From the NCBI GenBank assembly GCA_964429355.1, contig CAYSCH010000136.1, positions 1-21,016 on the forward strand: a DNA stretch of 21,016 bases, in the 5' to 3' direction. This stretch comes from JAAYAY01 sp964429355 (GTDB lineage: Bacteria; Planctomycetota; Planctomycetia; Pirellulales; Thermoguttaceae). Shown here in pieces: positions 1 to 9,404 of the stretch; position 1 is the first letter of the stretch, and each line of letters starts with the position of its first letter. Position numbers and translations under genes: made by a program. The notes beneath the pieces were generated by a model. That model worked only from the letters and a program-made list of their open reading frames with translations. It did no database searches and was not told the DNA's origin.

Positions 1-1675
<1,675 letters not shown>

Positions 1676-1821
1676 GCTGGTTCATGCGACCGTCATCGGC
1701 ACACTCGAGTTGAACCGTGACGGACGAGCCATGCGAATCGTCACCGAGTCCGAAGTCCAGGTCGTAAAACGTCAACGGACCCCCACTGTCGCATGGACCG
1801 GAGCTGGTCCCTGGGTCCGCC

Positions 1822-3123
1822 CTATAGCGTCAGAACGAACCTGAAGCCTACGGCTAGCGCATCGCGATAGACCCCCGACGGTGACGCGATGTATTGCACG
1901 TCCGGTTGCACCACCATCCCCGGACGGATCGCCGCCTTGTAGTACCACTCGACGACCGTTTCACAATTCCTGCCGCCGGCATTCAGACGGGTTGCCGCCA
2001 CGCCGACGCCGAGACCGTCGTCATCTCGCCCCGGCAGTATCCCCTCGTAGACCAGCCCCACGCCGAGATATTCGGGAAAGCCAACTTCTTCATCCGGAGC
2101 CGCATTGCTGTATTGCACGAAACAGCCGAGCCCTTGTGTATCGTTGTCGTCCCAAACCACCTCCCGCCAGAGAATCTGTTCGAAATCAAGAAAAATCCCC
2201 CACCCTTGCGGGCGGAAGTCGCCGGGAGATACCTCGCCGGCCGAGAGATACAGAACTCCGCCGTCGATCGCTCCTGGCAAGTGTCCGTCGGCTAGCTCAT
2301 AGCGGTACTCCAGTTCGCCTGCCGTCAACGTGATCCCGGTTCCTGAGAACCCCCAGTTGCGTCCGTCCGGCACTCCATCCCACACCCCTACCTTGCCCTG
2401 CAGCTTGTCCGTCAAGTCGGCCATCACGACCACCCCGGCGCTGGCATCCGGGTAGGTCGGCACGGCCAGATGGGGAGAGATGCCGAAGCCGGACTGAATG
2501 AAATCACCTGCCAGGTCGACCACGAGGAATTCGGCGTTTACATCCTGCTTGCCGAGGCGCACCCGGATATCGTCGTCGCGGAAATGGAACTCACACCAGT
2601 ACTCCGAGATCTGAGTTCGGTTACCCAGCGAATCGATGTTGCTCAGCACCAGCGAGTCCCCCACGAAATCCTCCGTCAGGCCCCGGCCGTGAGTGCTCTG
2701 CCCGAGAATGAAGAACTCGCCCTGCCAAGGCGCGCCAAGTTTCTCCAGATCGGCGATCAGGGCCAGATCCAGAAGCCCTTCGTACTGCGTGGCGTTCCGG
2801 GAGGATATCCCACCTCGTGTGTTGCTGAATACCTCGCCCCAATAAACGGGCTCCATATGAACCCCACACCCCGGTTCCGCCAATGGCCCGAACAGTCGTT
2901 CCTTCCCCTCCTCCAGTTGCCCTGCCCGCATCGATTCTTCCATTTGGTGGCCGATGCCTGCTGGGTTGCTGCGTTCGGGATTCGTGTGGGGGGGCAGGCC
3001 AACCGCAAGTGGCTGATCCTGGCCCATGGCCGCCACGCCGATCGTCAGCCATCCTCCAATCGCCATGTTGGCAAGAAGCTGGATTGCGGTTCGTCGTAGT
3101 GATTCGACGGAAATGGCACCCAT
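1822..3123 (-). CDS. OprB-type carbohydrate-selective porin
   Basis: Predicted outer-membrane beta-barrel for uptake of sugars or similar small solutes. The 433-residue product has an N-terminal signal: an Arg pair near residue 10, then a hydrophobic stretch ending around AAMGQ at residue 35. The mature part shows OprB-like features: WGEVFSNTRGG at about 95-105, a DLEKLG...WQGEFFILGQ segment, and a run of amphipathic strands such as RVRLGKQDVNAEF. The terminal FRFVLTL resembles a last beta strand, although it ends in Leu rather than the usual aromatic residue. The ATG at 3123 has a weak Shine-Dalgarno sequence; an ATG at 3066 is possible but leaves a shorter signal. It lies 58 bases downstream of the TolC-family gene on the same strand, so co-transcription is likely. 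Family assignment is from sequence resemblance; the substrate is unknown. Confidence 0.8.
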   Translation of the reverse strand: MGAISVESLRRTAIQLLANMAIGGWLTIGVAAMGQDQPLAVGLPPHTNPERSNPAGIGHQMEESMRAGQLEEGKERLFGPLAEPGCGVHMEPVYWGEVFSNTRGGISSRNATQYEGLLDLALIADLEKLGAPWQGEFFILGQSTHGRGLTEDFVGDSLVLSNIDSLGNRTQISEYWCEFHFRDDDIRVRLGKQDVNAEFLVVDLAGDFIQSGFGISPHLAVPTYPDASAGVVVMADLTDKLQGKVGVWDGVPDGRNWGFSGTGITLTAGELEYRYELADGHLPGAIDGGVLYLSAGEVSPGDFRPQGWGIFLDFEQILWREVVWDDNDTQGLGCFVQYSNAAPDEEVGFPEYLGVGLVYEGILPGRDDDGLGVGVAATRLNAGGRNCETVVEWYYKAAIRPGMVVQPDVQYIASPSGVYRDALAVGFRFVLTL

Positions 3124-3181
3124 AGGAACTCTAACACATGGACTGACACATCAGAATCCGCAGCAGGCACTCCCCGGGTAC

Positions 3182-4564
3182 TCATTCGCCTGCCTTCAAT
3201 CCACCCGACAACATCAATCCGTCCAATTCAACCGACCGCTCCCAGAGCTCTCGCAGGGCGTCCATGTATTCGAGATTCGCCGCAAAGTACGTCCTCTGCG
3301 CCGTGAGCAGGCGAAGATAATCGAATTCTCCCTGCCGGTAGCCCGACCCCACCAGTTCCAGCGACTCTCGGGCGTTGTCGAGAACGTTCGAGCGGAAGAG
3401 CTGGACCTGGCGATTGGCGTTGGCGTAGCCCTCGAACGCTCCGGCAAACCGGTTGAATAACTCCAGTTCCAATCGTTCGACTTCCCGCGTTGCGGCAATC
3501 AGTTCGGCCTGGGCCGTCACAATGTTCCCCTGATTGCGATCGTGAACCTTCAGGGGAACGGTCACTCCCACATTCGCAATCGCGTCTTCTCCAGCCGCGT
3601 CGTATCTCGCGCCTGCCTCAACCGTGAAATTGGAGTGTCGCTCCGCGCACTGCAGGGCCACATTGCAGCGGGCCTGCTGAATCTTGGCCCGGGCCTGAGC
3701 CAGTTCGGGGCTTCCCGTCAGCAGCCGTCCGAGCCCGTCCTCCCAGGTGATCTTCGGCAGGTCGGCAATCAGATCGCCGCTGAGGGGAGCCGGCGGCATC
3801 TCCGGCTGCCCCACCACGGCCGCCAATTGATACCAGGCCGCCCGATACCGATTACGGGCCATGAACAGGCTCACCTCCGCTCGCTCGGCCTCGATCGTCG
3901 CCTGAAGCACCTCGGCCTTGCCGACTTCCTGAGCCTGGTGAAGTCGCGAAGTGGTCTCCACCGCCTCGTTGCTGACTCGCACCAGGTCGTCATGGATCCC
4001 GATCGTTTTTTGGGCCAGCAATACCTCGTAGAATGCGGCGCGGACGGCGTTCATCACCCGCCACCGCTGCAATTCGAACCCGTGCTGGGCTGCGGTCACT
4101 CCGTGCCCTGCCACGGACTCGGCCAGCCTTAGCTTCCCCCCCGTCACCACTTCCTGGGATACGAAGCCCCCCTGCATTCCCGATCTCCCCTCCGATCCGA
4201 TCTCCTCGCCCGAGTAACCGATCTGGGGATTCGGATAGAGCCCCGCTTGGATCTGACGACCTTGTGCGGCCCGAACCCCCATCTGAGATTGACCTAGGGT
4301 CGGGTTGAATTGTTCTGCCATCCGGCGCAGGTCGTCCAGCGATAGGGGTTGTGCCGCCCCTGGGCTGCCTCCCGTCGGCCCCCCTGGTTCCGGAATCGTC
4401 ACCGGCGGAAGCGGCATGGGCGATTCTTCCATCGGCTGGACCGCAATGATCGCCCGGCGAGCCAGTTGCGGAAAAGGCTCGCCAGCCACCCCCACGGCTC
4501 CCGCCAGGCCAGCCATCCAACCTGCCCAGACGATCGTCGCGAGGGTTCTTTTTGTTGCGGCCAT
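3182..4564 (-). CDS. TolC-family outer-membrane efflux channel
   Basis: Predicted outer-membrane and periplasmic tunnel protein that would dock with an RND or ABC pump and an adaptor, neither of which is in the window. I chose the ATG at 4564 because GGGAGG sits about 8 bases upstream and the product then begins with a normal signal (MAATKR, a hydrophobic core, then GVAGEP); an earlier in-frame ATG at 4648 only adds a non-signal prefix. This gives 460 residues. Residues 40-75 are Pro/Gly-rich. The two OEP repeats carry GLYPNPQIGY (109-118), QEVVTGGKLRLAE (137-149), VPLKVHDRNQG (336-346) and GYRQGEFDYLRLLTAQRTY (408-426), the pattern of CusC/CzcC-like metal-efflux channels. Metal specificity is only an inference. 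It is the first gene of a likely two-gene unit with the porin. Confidence 0.9.
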   Translation of the reverse strand: MAATKRTLATIVWAGWMAGLAGAVGVAGEPFPQLARRAIIAVQPMEESPMPLPPVTIPEPGGPTGGSPGAAQPLSLDDLRRMAEQFNPTLGQSQMGVRAAQGRQIQAGLYPNPQIGYSGEEIGSEGRSGMQGGFVSQEVVTGGKLRLAESVAGHGVTAAQHGFELQRWRVMNAVRAAFYEVLLAQKTIGIHDDLVRVSNEAVETTSRLHQAQEVGKAEVLQATIEAERAEVSLFMARNRYRAAWYQLAAVVGQPEMPPAPLSGDLIADLPKITWEDGLGRLLTGSPELAQARAKIQQARCNVALQCAERHSNFTVEAGARYDAAGEDAIANVGVTVPLKVHDRNQGNIVTAQAELIAATREVERLELELFNRFAGAFEGYANANRQVQLFRSNVLDNARESLELVGSGYRQGEFDYLRLLTAQRTYFAANLEYMDALRELWERSVELDGLMLSGGLKAGE

Positions 4565-4607
4565 TGCGGAAACCTCCCGGCTCGGAAACAAGTCCTGCTT
4601 TGACAGT

Positions 4608-4703
4608 TGTATCGGACATTCCGTAACTTCCCCCGAGAACGGTCGCAAGGGAAATACACGCTTCGCAGTGTTTTTCTGATGGCCCGTCGCAAAATCCGAT
4701 ACA
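4608..4703. promoter_or_regulatory. Paired inverted 9-mers upstream of the efflux gene
   Basis: TGTATCGGA at 4608-4616 is the exact reverse complement of TCCGATACA at 4695-4703. The arms are 78 bases apart and lie 44 to 139 bases upstream of the efflux gene start. Two oppositely oriented copies around a promoter are compatible with a pair of repressor or activator sites. The octamer core TCCGATAC occurs again at 14850-14857 upstream of the histidine kinase operon. No binding protein can be named. Confidence 0.35.
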
Positions 4704-4820
4704 GCCGTTACCAGAAGCCGCGCGGACTCGCCGAAACCAGAACAACCGCTGCAATCGGCTTATCCGGCATCTCCTGCTGCGCTCCCTCACACGCCATCCT
4801 CTGGCCGGTTCCAATGGCAA

Positions 4821-4850
4821 TTGACAACCATCCTGACACGGATAGGATGG
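4821..4850 (+). promoter_or_regulatory. Sigma70-like promoter with overlapping inverted repeat, facing thiC
   Basis: A perfect -35 hexamer TTGACA (4821-4826) is followed after 16 bases by TAGGAT (4843-4848), 4 of 6 matches to the -10 consensus. The inverted repeat CCATCCT (4828-4834) / AGGATGG (4844-4850), with a 9-base spacer, spans the promoter spacer and the -10, as a repressor operator would. Transcription would start near 4855 and give a leader of about 220 bases before thiC. Confidence 0.5.
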
Positions 4851-4854
4851 GAGT

Positions 4855-5024
4855 CTGCGGTAAGATCGCAGGAGTCTTCCCCTCAGATGATGGACCCTCG
4901 TTTTCGAGGGTGCGCGTTTCTGACGGCATAGTTCATCGACTCGATCCCACCACTGGTTTGGTTCGCTCCGCGATCAAATGCCGTATCGTGGAACCAAATT
5001 CGGCAACCCCCATTTTCCTGGGGG
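4855..5024 (+). promoter_or_regulatory. Structured thiC leader with four potential hairpins
   Basis: Four successive inverted repeats lie between the predicted transcription start and thiC. They are CTGCG/CGCAG (4855-4859 with 4867-4871), ACCCTCG/CGAGGGT with a TTTT loop (4894-4900 with 4905-4911), TTTGGTTC/GAACCAAA with a 26-base loop (4957-4964 with 4991-4998, extendable by two G-U pairs), and CCCCCA/TGGGGG (5007-5012 with 5019-5024). thiC is a classic target of TPP riboswitches, but the conserved CTGAGA core and the ACCTGATC-type element are not recognisable here. The leader may be a diverged or different control element, or the hairpins may be incidental. Confidence 0.4.
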
Positions 5025-5073
5025 ACCTGGATTGCTCACAATCTCATTGAAGACGGAATTTCGCGGGTATGCC

Positions 5074-6367
5074 ATGCAGATGACCCAGCTTGAACAGGCG
5101 CGAGCCGGAAACCTGACCTCCCAGATGCAACAGGTCGCCGAAGACGAACGGCTCGATTCCGACCTCGTTCGCGATGAATTGGCCCGGGGAAGAATGGTCA
5201 TTCCGGCCAATCGGGTCCACCTCCAGAAGGGGCTTCATCCGATGGCGATCGGGATAGCTGCCCGCACAAAGATCAACGCGAATCTCGGCAATTCGTCCCT
5301 CTCAAGCGATGCCGCCTGCGAGTTGGCTAAGGTCCAATGTGCCATCCGCTACGGTGCAGATACCGTGATGGATCTATCGACCGGACAACAGATCAACGAG
5401 ATTCGCCAGCGGATCATCGACGCCGTCAGCGTGCCTGTCGGCACGGTACCCCTCTACCAGATGTGCGAAGAACTCGACGATATCGTCGACATGAAGCCCC
5501 AGGATTTCCTCGACGTCGTCGAGCACCAGGCCCGGCAGGGCGTCGACTACATGACCATCCACTGCGCCCTCTTGCAGGAACACGTCGCACTCACAGAGAA
5601 TCGCCTCACTGGAATCGTCAGCCGCGGGGGTTCGCTGGTTGCCAAGTGGATGATGACGCATAGGCAAGAGAATCNNNNNNNNNNTTGACCAGGTTTGCGA
5701 AATCATGCGCGACTACGACGTCACCTGGAGCCTCGGCGACGGGCTGCGGCCCGGATCCGTTCACGATGCCAGTGACGAAGCCCAGTTCGCCGAATTGAAG
5801 GTAATGGGAGATCTCACGCTGCGGGCGTGGGAACGGGGCTGCCAGGTCATGATTGAAGGACCGGGCCATATCCCTATGGACCAGATCGAAATGAACGTCC
5901 GTCGCCAGATGGAGTTGTGCCATGAAGCGCCGTTCTATGTGCTCGGTCCAATCGTCACCGATGTCGCTCCAGGTTACGACCATATCACCAGCGCGATCGG
6001 CGCTGCTATGGCAGCCTGGTATGGGGCGGCCATGCTCTGCTACGTCACCCCCAAGGAGCACTTGGGACTGCCCAACATGGAGGATGTCCACCAGGGCGTG
6101 ATCGCCTACAAGATTGCCGCCCATGCCGCCGATGTCGCCCGGCGACGGCCAGCAGCTCAGGATCGCGACAACGCCCTCTCGAAGGCCCGCTTCGAGTTCA
6201 ATTGGGACGAACAGTTCCGACTCTCCCTCGACCCGGAAACTGCCCGCCGTATGCACGCCGAATCGCTCGCCGTCTCGGCCGATTCGGAGCACCACTATTG
6301 CAGCATGTGCGGACCCAAATTCTGCTCCATGAAAACGACAGAAGAACTCCGCAAGATAAGACAGTAG
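5074..6367 (+). CDS. thiC: Phosphomethylpyrimidine synthase ThiC (interrupted by an assembly gap)
   Basis: Radical SAM enzyme that converts aminoimidazole ribotide to hydroxymethylpyrimidine phosphate in thiamin biosynthesis. The start ATG at 5074 opens the typical MTQLEQAR-type N-terminus of the short-form family; the frame is open upstream to 4978 but that prefix looks non-coding. Landmarks include NANLGNSS, GADTVMDLSTG, PVGTVPLYQ, IVSRGGS, SLGDGLRPGS and EGPGHIP. The C-terminal C-x2-C-x4-C motif that binds the 4Fe-4S cluster has its codons at 6299, 6308 and 6323. Ten N occupy 5675-5684 and the frame changes across them, so the gap size is arbitrary. With a 15-base gap the protein would be 432 residues, a normal short-form ThiC length. 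I regard the gene as intact in the organism. Confidence 0.96.
5675..5684. other. Assembly gap (10 N) inside thiC
   Basis: Ten N separate two halves of thiC that are in different frames. The bases present on both sides sum to a multiple of three, so the real gap must also be a multiple of three, which ten is not. The family usually reads EN-P-L-Y-x-x-F-D at this point, which predicts about 15 missing bases. Confidence 0.95.
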
Positions 6368-6378
6368 GAACTGGCGGG

Positions 6379-6408
6379 TTGACGGCGGGTTTCACGACAG
6401 ATCACAAT
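6379..6408 (+). promoter_or_regulatory. Candidate promoter for the DUF1080-ROK pair
   Basis: TTGACG (6379-6384, 5 of 6 to the -35 consensus) is followed after 18 bases by CACAAT (6403-6408, 4 of 6 to the -10). It begins 11 bases after the thiC stop and lies about 95 bases before the DUF1080 start, so the pair may be transcribed independently of thiC. Confidence 0.35.
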
Positions 6409-6503
6409 GGGTCTCTGGTTTGCAGGCGTTGGCCCGCCATCCCACCCCTCCCGCGCGAACTTGCCTCGCGATTTCCGCTTCACCCATTCCCCAAGGAGCC
6501 ACC

Positions 6504-7178
6504 ATGTTCCGCACCCTGCTTTCCGCCGTCGTTCTGTCCGCATGTAGCGCCGTCGGCGCCGAGAAGTCTCCGACCACCGAGCCGGCCGTGCTCGAAGCTA
6601 GCGAATCGGCCGACGGGTTCGTTTCGCTCTTCGACGGCAAGACTCTCCAAGGCTGGCAAGGCGACACGAAGGGATATGTTGTCGAAAACGGCATCCTGGT
6701 TTGCGCTCCCGGCGGCCAATTGATGACAGAGAAGGAGTATTCCAACTTCGTCTTCCGCTTCGAGTTCAACCTGCCCCCCGGTGCCAACAACGGCGTCGGC
6801 ATCCGCACGCCACTCAACGGCGACGCAGCCTATGGTGGTATGGAAATCCAGATCCTCGACGATACCCATGAAAAGTACAAGGGCTGGCTGAAAGACTACC
6901 AGCACCACGGTTCGATCTACGGCGTCGTGGCGGCCAAGACGGGCCATCGCAAGCCCGCCGGCCAATGGAACAGCGAAGAGATCATGGCCGACGGTTCGCA
7001 CATCAAAGTAACCCTCAACGGCCAGGTTATCGTCGATGCCGATCTGGCCCAGATCAAGGAACCCCTGGACGGAAAGGAGCATCCGGGCCTGCACAATGAG
7101 AAGGGGCATATCGGCTTCCTGGGCCACGGCGATCGGGTCGAGTTCCGCAATATCCGCATCAAGGAACTCAAGAAGTGA
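6504..7178 (+). CDS. Exported DUF1080 (3-keto-disaccharide hydrolase family) protein
   Basis: The 224-residue product has a short N-terminal signal, then one DUF1080 domain from about GFVSLFDGKTLQGWQG (39-54) to the C-terminal IRIKELKK. Typical family segments are the VENGILVC strand, NNGVGIRTP, GGMEIQILDD and the closing GHIGFLGHGDRVEFRNIRIKEL. The fold is a concanavalin-like beta sandwich; characterised relatives hydrolyse 3-keto-glycosides, but substrate cannot be read here. The signal contains LSAC at residues 11-14, which fits a lipobox, so it may be a lipoprotein; cleavage by signal peptidase I after GA at 18-19 is the alternative. AAGGAG 5 bases before the ATG fixes the start. The ROK kinase follows after 17 bases. 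Confidence 0.88.
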   Translation: MFRTLLSAVVLSACSAVGAEKSPTTEPAVLEASESADGFVSLFDGKTLQGWQGDTKGYVVENGILVCAPGGQLMTEKEYSNFVFRFEFNLPPGANNGVGIRTPLNGDAAYGGMEIQILDDTHEKYKGWLKDYQHHGSIYGVVAAKTGHRKPAGQWNSEEIMADGSHIKVTLNGQVIVDADLAQIKEPLDGKEHPGLHNEKGHIGFLGHGDRVEFRNIRIKELKK

Positions 7179-7195
7179 GGTGCCAGGAAACCGAA

Positions 7196-8134
7196 ATGCT
7201 CCTGGGAATCGAAATCGGCGGCACAAAACTCCAGTTGGCCGTCGGACCCGGCGGCGGCTCACCGCTCGTCGAACTCCTTCGTCTCGACGTGGAACCAGCC
7301 GCCGGCGCCGAGGGCGTTCTCCGCCAGATCGCCCAGAGCGGCGCCGAGTTGTTGGCCCGCCACCAGATTCGGGCGGTCGGAATCGGTTTTGGCGGCCCGG
7401 TCGATCCAGCCTCGGGATCAACCATCAAGAGCCATCAAGTCGAGGGGTGGGATCGCTTTCCCCTTGTCGACTGGTGCCGCGATATCTTCGGGCTGCCGGC
7501 CGCTCTGGTCAACGATTCCGATGCCGCCGGCTTGGCGGAGGCTCGATTCGGCGCCGGCCAAGGGGGACGCGTTGTCTTCTACAGCAACGTGGGTAGCGGA
7601 ATTGGAGGCTCGCTGGTCATCGAAGGCAATCTCTTCTGCGGTGGCAGCGGCGTAGCCTCCGAACTGGGGCACCTCCGCCCTGGCCTCCACTGCGACGCCC
7701 CCGATCAAACCGTCGAGTCCATGGCCAGCGGCTGGGCGATCGCTGCCGCCGCCCGGAGCCGCGTGGCCGAATGCCCCCATACCGCCGACGCCCGCGACCT
7801 CCTCGCCCGCTGCGCCGATCGGGCACCGCTGCTGACCACAAAACACGTCGCGGATGCCGCCGCCGCAGGAAACCAACTCGCCGGTCAAGTCTTGCGCGAG
7901 GCCTGCCAGGCCTATGGATGGGCCCTCGCCCAGATGATCACCCTCCTGGCCCCCAACGTGGTCGTCCTGGGAGGCGGCGTCTCCCTGATCGGCGACGACC
8001 TCTTCTTTGCGCCCGTGTGTCAGGCGGTCGAACGGTTCGTTTTTCCCCCGCACCAGGGAACCTACGAAATCCGCCCTGCCGCCTTGGGCGAAGAGGTCGT
8101 GCTGCACGGCGCAATGGCGATGGCCAGCGTCTGA
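7196..8134 (+). CDS. ROK-family sugar kinase-like protein
   Basis: Likely cytoplasmic ATP-dependent kinase of a hexose or amino sugar, or a derived ROK protein. The ATG at 7196 has AGGA 7 bases upstream and puts the ATP phosphate-binding motif (LLGIEIGGTKLQLAVG) at the very N-terminus; an earlier GTG at 7175 overlaps the DUF1080 stop but adds only seven residues. Other ROK landmarks are GIGFGGPVD (62-70), VNDSDAAGLAE with the catalytic Asp at 107, GSGIGGSLVI (133-142), GGSGVASELGH (149-159) and VVVLGGGVS (256-263). The usual zinc site (His followed by CxCGxxGC) is mostly lost: His159 and Cys166 remain but the other Cys residues are missing (HCDAPDQTVES). There is no N-terminal helix-turn-helix, so it is not a ROK repressor. 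The pairing with DUF1080 suggests a sugar-catabolic role, by inference. Confidence 0.87.
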   Translation: MLLGIEIGGTKLQLAVGPGGGSPLVELLRLDVEPAAGAEGVLRQIAQSGAELLARHQIRAVGIGFGGPVDPASGSTIKSHQVEGWDRFPLVDWCRDIFGLPAALVNDSDAAGLAEARFGAGQGGRVVFYSNVGSGIGGSLVIEGNLFCGGSGVASELGHLRPGLHCDAPDQTVESMASGWAIAAAARSRVAECPHTADARDLLARCADRAPLLTTKHVADAAAAGNQLAGQVLREACQAYGWALAQMITLLAPNVVVLGGGVSLIGDDLFFAPVCQAVERFVFPPHQGTYEIRPAALGEEVVLHGAMAMASV

Positions 8135-8155
8135 CGGGCCGGCGTCAACGGCCCG
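8135..8155. terminator. Hairpin across the convergent ROK/hybrid-kinase junction
   Basis: CGGGCC (8135-8140) and GGCCCG (8150-8155) form a perfect 6-base inverted repeat with a 9-base loop. It starts at the base after the ROK stop and includes the stop codon of the oppositely oriented gene. There is no T-run on either side, so it is not a canonical intrinsic terminator, but it could still stall or protect both 3' ends. Confidence 0.35.
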
Positions 8156-9404
8156 CTGGGGTGCGGCCGCCGTCCGGCGCCACCACAATCTGGTCTTTGG
8201 GCGGCAGCGTGAAGCAGAAGGTCGAGCCGTGTCCCACCCCCTCGGACTCGACCCAGATGCGGCCGCCGTGAATGTCGACAATCCGACGGACAAGGGTCAG
8301 TCCAACTCCCGTGCCCTCCACGTTTCGATCGAGCTGGTCGAAGAGCTTGAAGATCCGTTCGTGGTAGCGGCGCTCGATTCCGATCCCGTTGTCGTGAACG
8401 AAGAGGATACTGGCATCGCCATCGGCGCGCCATCCGATCTCGATTCGCGGCTCGGGGGGATCGCCAAGATACTTGATGGCGTTCTCGAGCAGGTTCTGGT
8501 AGACCTCCAGCAGGCGATTCCGGTCGCCGTAGACGGTGGGCAGATCCGGGGCCACGTCGATCCGGATGTTCTTTGCCTCGATCTGTTGAGTGAACATCTG
8601 CAGCGTCTCATCCACCAGCTCATCCAGCGGCACATCTTCCGGAGGGTTGACCACTTGGCCGATCCGTGAGAGCTCCAGCAGGTCTTTTAGCAACGAACCC
8701 ATCCTGTCGGCCGCACCGGCGATCCGTGCCACATCCTCTTCGGCGAGTTTTCTGTCGCCGCGCGCCAGGTCTTCTGCCAGTGCGCCGACGTGCCCCTTGA
8801 TGGTGATCAGCGGAGTCTTGAGATCGTGGGAGACTGTATAGGCAAATCGCTCCAGCTCGGCGTTCTGGGCCTCGAGCCGGGCGATCAGCCTCTCGCGTTC
8901 AACCTGTGAACGCTCTAGTGCCGCAACGGTGCTTTCCAGCCGTGCATTGGCAAGCTCGAGCTGCTCGGTCCGTTTCACCACCATCGCTTCGAGGTTCTCC
9001 CGATAGGCGCGGTTGTCCCGGAGTAAGCCCGCCCGTTCGAGCGCCTTGGCCACCGCCAGGGAAATAATCGACATGTCGTCGATCGGCTTGAGAATGTAGT
9101 CCCACGCGCCGAGCTGCAGTGCCCGCACCGAGTCGCTGATCCGTCCCGTGCCCGATACGACGATCAGCGCCGTTTCTGGCGACAATTCGCCCACCCGGCG
9201 TAGCACCTCCAGACCATCCACGTCGGGCATCCTCAGGTCGGTGAGCACCAGGTCGGGATGATGCTGCTCGAACAGCTCCAGTCCGACGCGGCCGTTTTCC
9301 GCCCACAAGACCCGGAAATCCCGGTCCTCCAGGTAGTCGACCATACTCTCGCGCAATGCCGGCTCATCCTCGATCACCAGGATGGTCGCCGCACAGTCAT
9401 TCAT
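8145..9404 (-). CDS. Receiver-histidine kinase hybrid (REC-HisKA-HATPase)
   Basis: Cytoplasmic 419-residue protein with no membrane segment. The N-terminal receiver (5-122) has the acidic pair at 12-13, the phospho-acceptor Asp56 in LVLTDLRMPDVDG, Ser84 and Lys107. A predicted coiled coil (125-185) leads to HisKA with FAYTVSHDLKTPL (His193), then a HATPase domain with the N box around Asn308, DNGIGI (338-343) and GTGVGL (364-369). The REC-to-kinase order suggests that phosphorylation of the receiver by the upstream kinases controls the second kinase. I chose the ATG at 9404 because AAGGAAG lies 6 bases upstream; the ATG at 9419 has no ribosome site. Its start overlaps the previous gene's stop by 8 bases, which suggests translational coupling. 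It is the last gene of the four-gene cassette and has no output domain. Confidence 0.93.
   Translation of the reverse strand: MNDCAATILVIEDEPALRESMVDYLEDRDFRVLWAENGRVGLELFEQHHPDLVLTDLRMPDVDGLEVLRRVGELSPETALIVVSGTGRISDSVRALQLGAWDYILKPIDDMSIISLAVAKALERAGLLRDNRAYRENLEAMVVKRTEQLELANARLESTVAALERSQVERERLIARLEAQNAELERFAYTVSHDLKTPLITIKGHVGALAEDLARGDRKLAEEDVARIAGAADRMGSLLKDLLELSRIGQVVNPPEDVPLDELVDETLQMFTQQIEAKNIRIDVAPDLPTVYGDRNRLLEVYQNLLENAIKYLGDPPEPRIEIGWRADGDASILFVHDNGIGIERRYHERIFKLFDQLDRNVEGTGVGLTLVRRIVDIHGGRIWVESEGVGHGSTFCFTLPPKDQIVVAPDGGRTPAGR

Larger units (their letters stand above)
4565..5073. other. Divergent intergenic region between tolC-like gene and thiC
   Basis: This 509-base region separates two divergently transcribed genes and contains no convincing gene. 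Its features are a 9-base inverted repeat with arms far apart (4608-4616 and 4695-4703) in front of the efflux gene, a sigma70-like promoter overlapped by another inverted repeat (4821-4850) pointing at thiC, and four potential hairpins in the presumed thiC leader. Open frames crossing it have no codon bias, domain or ribosome binding site that I would trust. Confidence 0.7.

Noticed and set aside
1679..1723. Interleaved inverted repeats (GGTTCA/TGAACC and CCGTCA/TGACGG) just after metH, resembling a pseudoknot
   Set aside because: The stems are only 6 bases with long loops, there is no T-run, and such short complementarities are expected by chance.
1795..1810. GGACC/GGTCC hairpin as a terminator between metH and the porin gene
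   Set aside because: A 5-base stem without a T-run on either strand is too weak to call an intrinsic terminator.
4607..5050. 147-codon plus-strand frame in the tolC-thiC intergenic region
   Set aside because: It runs through the predicted promoter and leader hairpins, lacks a ribosome site and shows no recognisable domain.
4855..5073. Canonical TPP riboswitch upstream of thiC
   Set aside because: The conserved CTGAGA core and ACCTGATC/TAATACC-type segments are absent; the nearest match (TTTCTGACGG near 4917-4926) breaks the invariant positions.
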